Assembly (NCBI GenBank): GCA_963700895.1
Contig: CAVOZI010000022.1
Coordinates: 89,331-153,330 of the forward strand
DNA: 64,000 nucleotides
Source: Anderseniella sp963700895
GTDB taxonomy: Bacteria > Pseudomonadota > Alphaproteobacteria > Rhizobiales > Aestuariivirgaceae
Direction of reading: 5' to 3'
Part shown: positions 57,228 to 64,000 of the stretch, piece by piece
Layout of the letters: every line of letters begins with the position of its first letter
Position numbering within the stretch: the stretch's first letter is position 1
Notes under the pieces: generated by a model
What the model saw: the letters and a program-made list of their open reading frames with translations, nothing else
Database searches by the model: none
Told to the model about the DNA's origin: nothing
Made by a program: the position numbers and the translations under genes

Positions 57228-57854
57228 ATGAGCTGGCACAAGGACCGCAGGCGCGGCTATCATCACGGCAACCTCCGCGAGGCGCTGGTCAAGGCGGCGC
57301 TCGACCTGATCGGGTCGAAGGGCACCGGCGGCTTCACCTTTGCCGAGGCGGCACGCCATGCCGGCGTGAGCCCCGCCGCCCCCTACAGGCATTACGAGAA
57401 CCGCGAGGCGCTGCTGGCGGACGTTGCCGCACAAGGCTACGCCGCATTCGGCGAGGCCATGGACAAGGCCCGCGCCGCGCCGGCCGGCAACGAGATCGAC
57501 CGGCTCAAGGCGATGGGCCGCGCCTATCTGGCCTTTGCGCGGGAGAACCCCGCCTATTATTCCGCGATGTTCGAATCCGGGCTGAACTTTTCCGACTATC
57601 CGGACCTGCGAAAGGCCGCGGACGCCACCTTCAACGGCTTGCGCCAGGCCGTCGAAGCCATCACCGCCGCCATGCCGGTGGAGCGCAAACCGCCCGCCAT
57701 GATGGTGGCGCTGCACGTCTGGGCGATCAGCCACGGCGTGGCGTCGCTGTTCGGCCGGGGCGACGGCGCTGCCTTCAAGCAGCCTCTGTCGCCGGAAGAA
57801 TTGCTTGAATCCCAGATGCTTATTTACCTGGATGGGCTGGGCGTACGTTCCTGA
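57228..57854 (+). CDS. TetR-family transcriptional regulator
   Basis: A 208-residue regulator. The N-terminal HTH (FTFAEAARHAGVSPAAPYRHYENREALL) is standard, and the C-terminal half has the WHG-type ligand domain (ALHVWAISHGVASLF). It may repress the divergent HemG-like gene, judging from arrangement only. ATG 57228 was chosen over a longer frame. The ligand is unknown. Confidence 0.88.
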   Translation: MSWHKDRRRGYHHGNLREALVKAALDLIGSKGTGGFTFAEAARHAGVSPAAPYRHYENREALLADVAAQGYAAFGEAMDKARAAPAGNEIDRLKAMGRAYLAFARENPAYYSAMFESGLNFSDYPDLRKAADATFNGLRQAVEAITAAMPVERKPPAMMVALHVWAISHGVASLFGRGDGAAFKQPLSPEELLESQMLIYLDGLGVRS

Positions 57855-57970
57855 CGCCCGCCCAATACAGACACCACCCTCAAAATTTTGCCTGTCTGCC
57901 TTGACTCCGCCATATCACGCCGCCAAGTATGTGAATGTGAATAACATTAACATAACTCGAAAGGCGAGAC

Positions 57971-58420
57971 ATGACTGCACTCGTTGAACGCATGGACACC
58001 TACGGCAAGGGCGCCTGGATTGCGCTCATGGTGGTGTCTTTCGTGGTCTTCTGGCCACTTGGACTGGCAATTCTCGGATACATGATGTGGAGCGGACGAA
58101 TGGGATGCTGGAGCAAGGGCAAGGTCGCTGCCTTCAATAGCGGCAAGTTTGGCATGGACATGGGCAAGGGACCGGGCCGCTGGTATCGCGGCGGCGCGGC
58201 CTTCAAGCCGTCGGGCAACCGGGCTTTTGACGAGTACCGCGAGGAAACGCTGCGCCGGCTTGAAGACGAGTACGAGGAGTTCCAGGGCTTCCTCGAAAAG
58301 CTGCGCCACGCCCGCGACAAGGCCGAGTTCGACCAATTCATGGCCGACCGCGCCAAGCGCGCCGACGTGACCGACGTGGAGGACGAAAACGGCAAGGACG
58401 GCGGCAAGCCTGCGGGTTGA
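57971..58420 (+). CDS. DUF2852 membrane protein
   Basis: A 149-residue protein with one transmembrane helix (about 16-37, WIALMVVSFVVFWPLGLAIL) and a cytoplasmic charged coiled-coil tail (REETLRRLEDEYEEFQGFLE). The signature and length fit DUF2852, an alphaproteobacterial family of unknown function. AAAGGCGAGAC before the ATG serves as ribosome binding site. A TTGACT in the upstream spacer has no clear -10. Confidence 0.85.
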   Translation: MTALVERMDTYGKGAWIALMVVSFVVFWPLGLAILGYMMWSGRMGCWSKGKVAAFNSGKFGMDMGKGPGRWYRGGAAFKPSGNRAFDEYREETLRRLEDEYEEFQGFLEKLRHARDKAEFDQFMADRAKRADVTDVEDENGKDGGKPAG

Positions 58421-58474
58421 CCGTCACGCTTGTTCAAATCCTGTGTCCCGGACCTCTTCCGGTACCCAGGCTGG

Positions 58475-58496
58475 GCCCCGGCACGAAAGCCGGGGC
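58475..58496. repeat. GC-rich inverted repeat
   Basis: A perfect 8-bp stem GCCCCGGC/GCCGGGGC (58475-58482, 58489-58496) with an ACGAAA loop follows the DUF2852 gene by 55 bp. There is no T tract. It may be a REP-like element or stabilising hairpin. The remaining spacer to 58711 shows nothing else. Confidence 0.5.
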
Positions 58497-58711
58497 ACAC
58501 GCGTTCTGGATACTCCAACCACGCCCCGATTGACTTCTCCAACGCTTCTGCTATCTGGAATTCCGGGCCGGAGCGGCGATGGCGTCGTCCGCATCCAATC
58601 CGGCACCAGGACCGAGAAAGGTCCGATTGTAGCGCCCTGTACGCCGGGGTGTTGCGTTCGGACATTCGGTCAAGCTCTCCAATGTCCGGGCACCCACATT
58701 GGAGACGCCAC

Positions 58712-59959
58712 ATGCTCAAGAAGACCCCCCAGACAGTTCCGCACGCTACCGAGCGTCCAGCCTATTTCCGCTTTCACAATGGCGAGAAGGCGCCCCTGCC
58801 CTTCAGCCAGAAGGAATATGACCGCCGGCTGAAAGGCCTGCGCGCCATCATGAGCCGCATGGACATTCCCGCCGTCGTAATGACGTCGATGCACAACATC
58901 GCCTACTATTCCGGTTTCCTGTACTGCAGCTTCGGCCGCCCCTATGCCTGCGTCGTCACCCATGACGCCTGCATCACCGTGTCGGCAAACATCGATGCCG
59001 GCCAGCCCTGGCGGCGCAGCCACGGCGACAACATCACCTACACCGACTGGCAGCGCGACAATTTCTGGCGCGCGGTGAAGGAAGCCTGCGGCAAGGACTG
59101 CGGCCGCATCGGCATAGAAGCCGATCACCTGACGCTCGCCCAGCGCGACAAGGCGACTGCCTTCCTCGGCTGCCCGGACTTCGTGGACATTGCCAAGGAA
59201 ACCATGAAGCAGCGCATGGTGAAGTCGGCCGAGGAGATCAGGCTCATCAAGTCGGGCGCCAACGTGGCCGATATCGGCGGCTATGCCATCCGCGATGCCA
59301 TCAAGGTCGGCGCGCGCGAGATCGACATTGCCATGGCCGGGCGCGATGCCATGGAACTGGCCATTGCCGAGCGACACCCGGATTCGGAGATGCGCGACAC
59401 GTGGGTGTGGTTCCAGTCGGGCCTGAACACTGACGGCGCACACAACCCGGTCACCATGCGCAAGCTGGAAAAGGGCGATATCCTGTCGCTCAACACCTTC
59501 CCGATGATCTCCGGGTACTACACAGCGCTGGAACGCACGCTGTTCATCGGTGAACCCAGCAAGGCTGAACGCCGGCTGTGGGAAGTCAACGTTGCCGCCC
59601 ATGAGCTGGGCATTTCGCTGATCAAGCCGGGCGCAACCTGTTCCGGCATCACGGCGGAGATCAACCGCTTCTTCGAACAGGAGAACGTGCTGCAGTACCG
59701 CACCTTCGGCTACGGCCACTCGTTCGGCATCCTGTCGCACTATTATGGCCGCGAGGCGGGCCTTGAACTGCGCGAAGACATCGACACCGTACTGGAACCG
59801 GGCATGGTGGTTTCGATGGAGCCGATGCTGACAGTGCCGGAAGGCAAACCGGGCGCTGGCGGCTACCGCGAGCACGACATCCTGGTGATCGGCAAGTCAA
59901 GCGTCAAAAACATCACCGGCTTCCCGTACGGACCCGAACACAACATCGTTGCGGCGTAA
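58712..59959 (+). CDS. creatinase (creatine amidinohydrolase)
   Basis: A 415-residue cytoplasmic enzyme of the M24 pita-bread fold that splits creatine to sarcosine and urea. Close agreement with Pseudomonas creatinase is visible through HNIAYYSGFLYCSFGRPYA, AGQPWRRSHGDNITYTDWQR, FQSGLNTDGAHNPVT and the long GYGHSFG...SHYYGREAGLELRED region. ATG 58712 has GGAG eight bases before it; the longer frame from 58430 lacks family similarity. No sarcosine oxidase, urease or transporter is adjacent, so it is isolated from the usual pathway. Confidence 0.9.
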   Translation: MLKKTPQTVPHATERPAYFRFHNGEKAPLPFSQKEYDRRLKGLRAIMSRMDIPAVVMTSMHNIAYYSGFLYCSFGRPYACVVTHDACITVSANIDAGQPWRRSHGDNITYTDWQRDNFWRAVKEACGKDCGRIGIEADHLTLAQRDKATAFLGCPDFVDIAKETMKQRMVKSAEEIRLIKSGANVADIGGYAIRDAIKVGAREIDIAMAGRDAMELAIAERHPDSEMRDTWVWFQSGLNTDGAHNPVTMRKLEKGDILSLNTFPMISGYYTALERTLFIGEPSKAERRLWEVNVAAHELGISLIKPGATCSGITAEINRFFEQENVLQYRTFGYGHSFGILSHYYGREAGLELREDIDTVLEPGMVVSMEPMLTVPEGKPGAGGYREHDILVIGKSSVKNITGFPYGPEHNIVAA

Positions 59960-60000
59960 GCCACATCGCTGGGGGGAGCCAGCAACAGGCCCGCTGCCAG

Positions 60001-60801
60001 TTAGCTGGCGGCGGGCTCCACCAGCCGCTGATAGAGGTGCCAGGTGGCATGGCCCAGCACCGGCAGCACGACGAGCAGTCCCAGAAACGCCGGCATCATG
60101 GCTAGAGCGGTCAACACCAATACCACGAGCGCCCACCCCAGCATCACAACCGGGTTCTTCAGCACTGCCTTGAAGCTGGTGATGATTGCGGTCACGAAAT
60201 CGACGTCACGGTCCAGCAGCAGCGGGATCGAGACCACCGTGACGGCGAACAGCACCGCGTAGAGAACCGCACCGATCACATGGCCCACCGCCAGGAACTC
60301 CAGCCCTTCAGTCGTGTGCAGCACGTTCTGCATGAAACCTGCCAACGTCGAAAACGACTTGTGGCCGAGGAAAAGGGCGACCAGCAGCCGGACCTGGTAC
60401 ATCCACACCCACATGATGAACAGCGTGACGAAAGCCATGATGGACAGTTCCCTGCCCTTCTGCTCCCATACCTTGGCGAGAACCGATTTCCATGTCAGCA
60501 CCTCGCCGCGCTGGATACCGCGGCTGACCTCATATAGCCCCACGGCAATGAACGGGCCGACCAGCGGAAAGCCGATGGCCAGCGGATAGATCATGTAGTG
60601 CATGTCGAGCCGGGCGATGAACAACACCAGCATCAAACCGCCCAGCGCATAGAACGCGCCGAAGAACAGGCCGAACAAGGGCGCGGCAAGGAAATCCTTC
60701 ACACCCGCGCTCAGGGCGGCTTTCACGTCATCAAAGGAAATGGCGCGGACCACCGGCATTGCCGGCGGGCGGCCCGCATCTGCGCCTGCATCCGTTGTCA
60801 T
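60001..60801 (-). CDS. DUF2189 membrane protein
   Basis: A 266-residue protein with about six hydrophobic helices and the DUF2189 opening SFDDVKAALSAGVKDFLAAPLFGLFFGAFYALGG in split form. It is a common alphaproteobacterial inner-membrane protein of unknown function, sometimes labelled cytochrome-oxidase-subunit-like. No haem or copper ligands are evident. It converges with the creatinase gene. Confidence 0.82.
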   Translation of the reverse strand: MTTDAGADAGRPPAMPVVRAISFDDVKAALSAGVKDFLAAPLFGLFFGAFYALGGLMLVLFIARLDMHYMIYPLAIGFPLVGPFIAVGLYEVSRGIQRGEVLTWKSVLAKVWEQKGRELSIMAFVTLFIMWVWMYQVRLLVALFLGHKSFSTLAGFMQNVLHTTEGLEFLAVGHVIGAVLYAVLFAVTVVSIPLLLDRDVDFVTAIITSFKAVLKNPVVMLGWALVVLVLTALAMMPAFLGLLVVLPVLGHATWHLYQRLVEPAAS

Positions 60802-60891
60802 GGCTGTTCCCTCCGCCCTCGATCATCCCGGCCGGTTTTCCGGCTCGTGCGATATTCTGATCAAGCCTGTCCAGACGTGAAATGATCTGGA

Positions 60892-62205
60892 TCAACCACC
60901 GCGCTTGGCCCGCAGTTCGTCCCACCACGCCAGCCGCTTGCGAATCTCGCGCTCGAAGCCCCGGTCGGGCGGATCATAGAATTGCGTCCGGCCCATCGCG
61001 TCCGGAAAATAGTTCTGGCCGGAGAAACTGTCAGGCTGGTCAGGGTCGTACCTGTAGCCGGAGCCGTACTCCTGCTCCTTCATCATCTTGGTGGGCGCAT
61101 TGAGGATGATCTTCGGCGGCATCACCGAGCCTGTTTCCTTCGCCGCTCGCATGGCAGCCTTCCAGGCGGTGTAGACGCCGACGCTCTTCGGCGCGGTCGC
61201 CAGGTAGACGCAGGCCTGCGCCAGCGCCAGTTCGCCTTCCGGCGAGCCAAGGAAGTCATAGGTGTCCTTGGCCGCGATGGCCTGCACGATGGCTTGCGGG
61301 TCAGCCAGGCCAATGTCCTCGTTGGCCATGCGCACCAGCCGGCGGGCAATGAACAGCGGATCCTCACCCGCCACCAGCATGCGTGCCAGCCAGTAGAGCG
61401 CCGCGTCCGGATCGGAGCCGCGCACCGACTTGTGCAGCGCGGAGATCAGGTTGTAATGGCCATCGGCAGACTTGTCGTAAACCGGCACCCGCCGCTGAAT
61501 GGTTTCTGCCAGTTCAGCAGGTCCCAGCGGCGCAGCCGCGACTTCAACAATCGCGAACAGGTCTTCGACAAGATTGAGGAAATAGCGTCCGTCACCATCT
61601 GCCATGGCAAACAGCTGCTCGCGCGCTTCCCCGGTCACAGGCAGCGGCCGGCCCTCGGCCGTCTCGGCGCGCTGAAGCAAGCCAGCCATGGCTGCCGCAT
61701 CGAGGCGATTGAGCGTCAGCACCTTGGCGCGCGACAGTACGGCGGCGTTCAATTCGAACGACGGGTTCTCGGTGGTGGCGCCGACCAGGGTTATGGTGCC
61801 GTCTTCCATCCACGGCAGGAAGGAGTCCTGCTGGGCCTTGTTGAAGCGATGGATCTCGTCAACGAACAGCAGCGTTCCCTGGCCGTGATCCTTGCGGCGC
61901 AGGCGGGCTGCCTCGAACACCTTCTTGAGGTCGGCAACGCCTGAGTGAATCGCTGAAATCTGCTCGAAATGCAGCCCGGCCTCTCCCGCCAGTAGCCTCG
62001 CGATGGTGGTCTTGCCGGTGCCCGGCGGTCCCCACAGGATCATCGAGGTGATGCGGCCTGAGGCGATCATCCGGGCGATGAGGCCGCCTGGCGCCGTCAG
62101 ATGCTCCTGTCCCACCACCTCTGCCAGGGATTGTGGCCGCAACCGGTCCGCCAGCGGACGCGGCGCTGATGCTTCAAGCCCGGCGGCTTCGAACAGCGAA
62201 CTCAT
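60892..62205 (-). CDS. rarA: replication-associated recombination protein A (AAA+ ATPase)
   Basis: A 437-residue AAA+ protein (RarA/MgsA) acting at stalled replication forks. Walker A is GPPGTGKTTIAR, Walker B LLFVDEIHRFNK, sensor 1 ATTENPSFELN. The C-terminal MgsA domain ends near QFYDPPDRGFEREIRKRLAWW. It starts 12 bp after the DegP-type gene stop on the same strand. Confidence 0.96.
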   Translation of the reverse strand: MSSLFEAAGLEASAPRPLADRLRPQSLAEVVGQEHLTAPGGLIARMIASGRITSMILWGPPGTGKTTIARLLAGEAGLHFEQISAIHSGVADLKKVFEAARLRRKDHGQGTLLFVDEIHRFNKAQQDSFLPWMEDGTITLVGATTENPSFELNAAVLSRAKVLTLNRLDAAAMAGLLQRAETAEGRPLPVTGEAREQLFAMADGDGRYFLNLVEDLFAIVEVAAAPLGPAELAETIQRRVPVYDKSADGHYNLISALHKSVRGSDPDAALYWLARMLVAGEDPLFIARRLVRMANEDIGLADPQAIVQAIAAKDTYDFLGSPEGELALAQACVYLATAPKSVGVYTAWKAAMRAAKETGSVMPPKIILNAPTKMMKEQEYGSGYRYDPDQPDSFSGQNYFPDAMGRTQFYDPPDRGFEREIRKRLAWWDELRAKRGG

Positions 62206-62217
62206 GAGCGTTGCAGA

Positions 62218-63639
62218 TCAGCCCCCGAAACTGCGGCGGATGAGTTGACCCTTGCGAACAATGCCGACATTCCAGTAGCCCGCGCGCTCGCTCAGCGCCG
62301 TTTCCAGTTCGGCCACCGACTTCGGCGTATAGCCGTTCAGTTCAACGATGATGTCACCGCGCCTGAACCCGAAGCGGCGGGCCAGCGACTGGCCCTCGTC
62401 GGAAATCACCACGCCTTCTGCCGACGTCGGCAGGCCGAGTTCCTCGGAGACAGCGGGCGAGATGTTCATCACCTCCAGTCCCGTGAAGGGCGAACGCCCG
62501 CCGATGGTCCGGGTGTTGCGCGGCGGCTGTTCGGGCGCCGCCATGAGCTTGACCTTGGTGCGGTAGGACTTGCGCTTGCGCTGGAAAACCAGGTTTGCGG
62601 TGTCGCCGATCGCCAGCGTGGCGAGGCGGAAATTGAACTCCTGGGCGTTGGCGAGGTCGCGGCCGTCAAGCTGCAATAGCACGTCGCCACGCTCGACCCC
62701 GGCTGCTGCCAGCGGGCTAGAGGCGTGCAGGTTGGCGACCAGCGCGCCTTTGGGCCAGTCAAGGCCGAGAGCGGCTGCAATATCGCTGGTGACGTCCTGC
62801 AGGTCGGCACCGGTCCACGGCCGCACCACGCGGCTGGCCCCCGCCAGCGACTGCTCGATGACCGAACGCACCATGTTGACCGGAATGGCGAAGCCAATGC
62901 CGTTGGAGCCGCCCGAGCGCGAGAAGATGGCGGTGTTGATGCCGATCAGCCTGCCGTTCATGTCCACCAGCGCGCCGCCGGAGTTGCCGGGGTTGATGGC
63001 GGCGTCGGTCTGGATGAAGAACTGGTAGGACGACACGCCCACCCTGGTGCGCGCCAGCGCCGACACGATGCCGCTGGTGACCGTCTGGCCGACGCCGAAC
63101 GGATTGCCGATGGCGAGCACAAGGTCACCCACCTCGATGGCGTCACTGTCGCCCAGCGGCAGCGGCACCAGCGGGCCGTCCTCGGGCTTGATGCGCAAGA
63201 TGGCCAGGTCGGTGCGCTCGTCCTTGAGGATCAGCTCGGCGTCATACTCGCGGTTGTCGTGCAGCACGACGCGGATTTCCGTGCCGCCCTGGATGACGTG
63301 ATTGTTGGTGACGACGATGCCGGATGAATCAACGATCACCCCGGAACCCAGCGAGTTCTGCGCCCGCTGGCGGGGGCGGCCGCCGAACAGCTCATCGCCG
63401 AAGAAACGCCGGAAGAACGGGTCCGCACCAAAGGGTGAGCCGCCTTGCGAGGTAACGATGCGCCGGGCGTAGACATTGACCACGCTTGGGGCGGTTTCCT
63501 TGACCACCAGGGCAAACGACATGGCGATGTCCGCCCGCGATGACGGCACCTGCTGCGCCGCCACCGGCTGAGGCCCCAAACCGATGTGGAAGGTCAGCAG
63601 CATCATGGCGAGGACGATAAGGTGGCGCGAGTGTCTCAT
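62218..63639 (-). CDS. DegP/HtrA-type periplasmic serine protease
   Basis: A 473-residue exported protease/chaperone. A signal peptide (about 1-27, LIVLAMMLLTFHIG) is followed by the trypsin-like domain with H114 (TNNHVI), D144 (ERTDLAIL) and S220 (PGNSGGAL), then two PDZ domains. ATG 63639 was chosen as the start of the signal peptide. The Do/DegQ subgroup cannot be told apart. It probably shares a transcript with rarA. Confidence 0.94.
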   Translation of the reverse strand: MRHSRHLIVLAMMLLTFHIGLGPQPVAAQQVPSSRADIAMSFALVVKETAPSVVNVYARRIVTSQGGSPFGADPFFRRFFGDELFGGRPRQRAQNSLGSGVIVDSSGIVVTNNHVIQGGTEIRVVLHDNREYDAELILKDERTDLAILRIKPEDGPLVPLPLGDSDAIEVGDLVLAIGNPFGVGQTVTSGIVSALARTRVGVSSYQFFIQTDAAINPGNSGGALVDMNGRLIGINTAIFSRSGGSNGIGFAIPVNMVRSVIEQSLAGASRVVRPWTGADLQDVTSDIAAALGLDWPKGALVANLHASSPLAAAGVERGDVLLQLDGRDLANAQEFNFRLATLAIGDTANLVFQRKRKSYRTKVKLMAAPEQPPRNTRTIGGRSPFTGLEVMNISPAVSEELGLPTSAEGVVISDEGQSLARRFGFRRGDIIVELNGYTPKSVAELETALSERAGYWNVGIVRKGQLIRRSFGG

Positions 63640-63729
63640 AGGCGGGAATCCCTGTGCAGTCCGGCAAAGCTGCTGCACCCTATCAACTGACACACTGCAA
63701 TCCAACACGCCAGGCCAGTTTTCAGCCGC

Positions 63730-64000
63730 TTATCGGCGGTCAACCTTGGTCGACAGAATGATGGCCGATTCGGTGTCGGTGACGCCTTCGATGAGCCCGA
63801 TGTCGTCAAGCAGCCAATCGATGATCTCAGTGGACTGTGCCCTCACGATGGCAATCAGGTCATACTTTCCGGACACCGTGTAGAGCGTCTCGACCTGCGG
63901 CAGGCGAGCGAGCGCCCGCACCACATCGTGGGTCTTGCGCGGTTCGATGGACAAGGCCACGTGGGCCTGAATGCCCGGCGATCTGCCGGGCTGCCCAAGC
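63730..64000 (-). CDS. Lrp/AsnC-family regulator, 5' part outside window
   Basis: The visible C-terminal 89 codons hold a RAM ligand-binding domain: AHVALSIEPRKTHDVVRALA, VETLYTVSGKYDLIAIV and TDTESAIILST. The frame is open to the window edge (LGQPGRSPGIQAHVALS), consistent with the hinge after an HTH domain lying outside. A GTG at 63960 would give a stand-alone RAM protein, but the longer reading fits better. Confidence 0.78.
   Translation of the reverse strand, partial: LGQPGRSPGIQAHVALSIEPRKTHDVVRALARLPQVETLYTVSGKYDLIAIVRAQSTEIIDWLLDDIGLIEGVTDTESAIILSTKVDRR

Overview
This 64 kb window is chromosomal DNA from an alphaproteobacterium, most likely of the Hyphomicrobiales (Rhizobiales) type. 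This rests on the divK-pleD pair, a DUF3572 gene, an EipB envelope protein, a short PutA with a divergent Lrp-type regulator, an ATP12-type chaperone, DUF1489 and DUF2852 proteins, a phasin and a high-GC sequence. I see no prophage, CRISPR array, rRNA operon or replication origin.

Layout. At 1-1310 lie a probable rpmG tail with its terminator and a complete IS30-family element. At 1478-3252 is the c-di-GMP/cell-cycle operon divK-pleD. At 3470-6715 is a four-gene run (DUF3572, HAD hydrolase, ROK sugar kinase, fumarase-superfamily lyase) in which every junction is a 4-bp ATGA overlap. At 6747-14146 are dinB, eipB, a 2-hydroxyacid dehydrogenase, ridA, a GDPD, a DUF482 acyltransferase, a HIT protein and azlCD. 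At 14273-17680 are clpS-clpA and a phasin with a well-formed promoter and a PhaR-like operator. At 17960-22858 are a SPOR-tailed D-Ala-D-Ala carboxypeptidase, a DnaJ/VWA pair, a cupin and a serine hydrolase. At 23028-24953 is a complete IS1634-family element with a 5-bp target duplication; it cuts an acetamidase/formamidase gene off from its upstream region. At 26787-31668 are putA, its regulator and panC. At 31676-38714 are DUF1489, a broken mrr, a rhodanese, an MFS transporter, an RraB-like protein, an aldo/keto reductase, a methyltransferase, a GNAT protein and mgtE. A tRNA-Leu(GAG) follows, then lipB, a GFA-domain protein, the acyl-CoA carboxylase alpha subunit, trkH, a TauD dioxygenase, rimO, a broken mmcQ/yjbR, a protein with an internal duplication, and the carboxylase beta subunit. 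At 50797-53637 are two divergent surface-polysaccharide genes, both broken. The right end (53677-64000) holds an overlapping crcB-rluC-HAD-ATP12 operon, a HemG-like flavodoxin opposite a TetR regulator, DUF2852, creatinase, DUF2189, rarA, a DegP-type protease and a partial Lrp/AsnC regulator.

The most distinctive theme is recent gene damage. The lesions are an insertion upstream of the acetamidase, a deletion-bearing IS remnant inside glf, an in-frame TAA in the neighbouring DUF707-like gene, and single-base frameshifts in mrr and mmcQ/yjbR. The two IS1634 copies share a 943-bp inverted segment that looks identical by eye. The intact target duplication around the complete copy argues that no inversion between the copies has occurred since it inserted.

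I did not find a convincing new defence or mobile system. The best candidates for something undescribed are the ATGA-coupled DUF3572-HAD-ROK-lyase run, the duplicated-domain protein at 47650-48651, and the RraB-like protein with a novel N-terminal extension.
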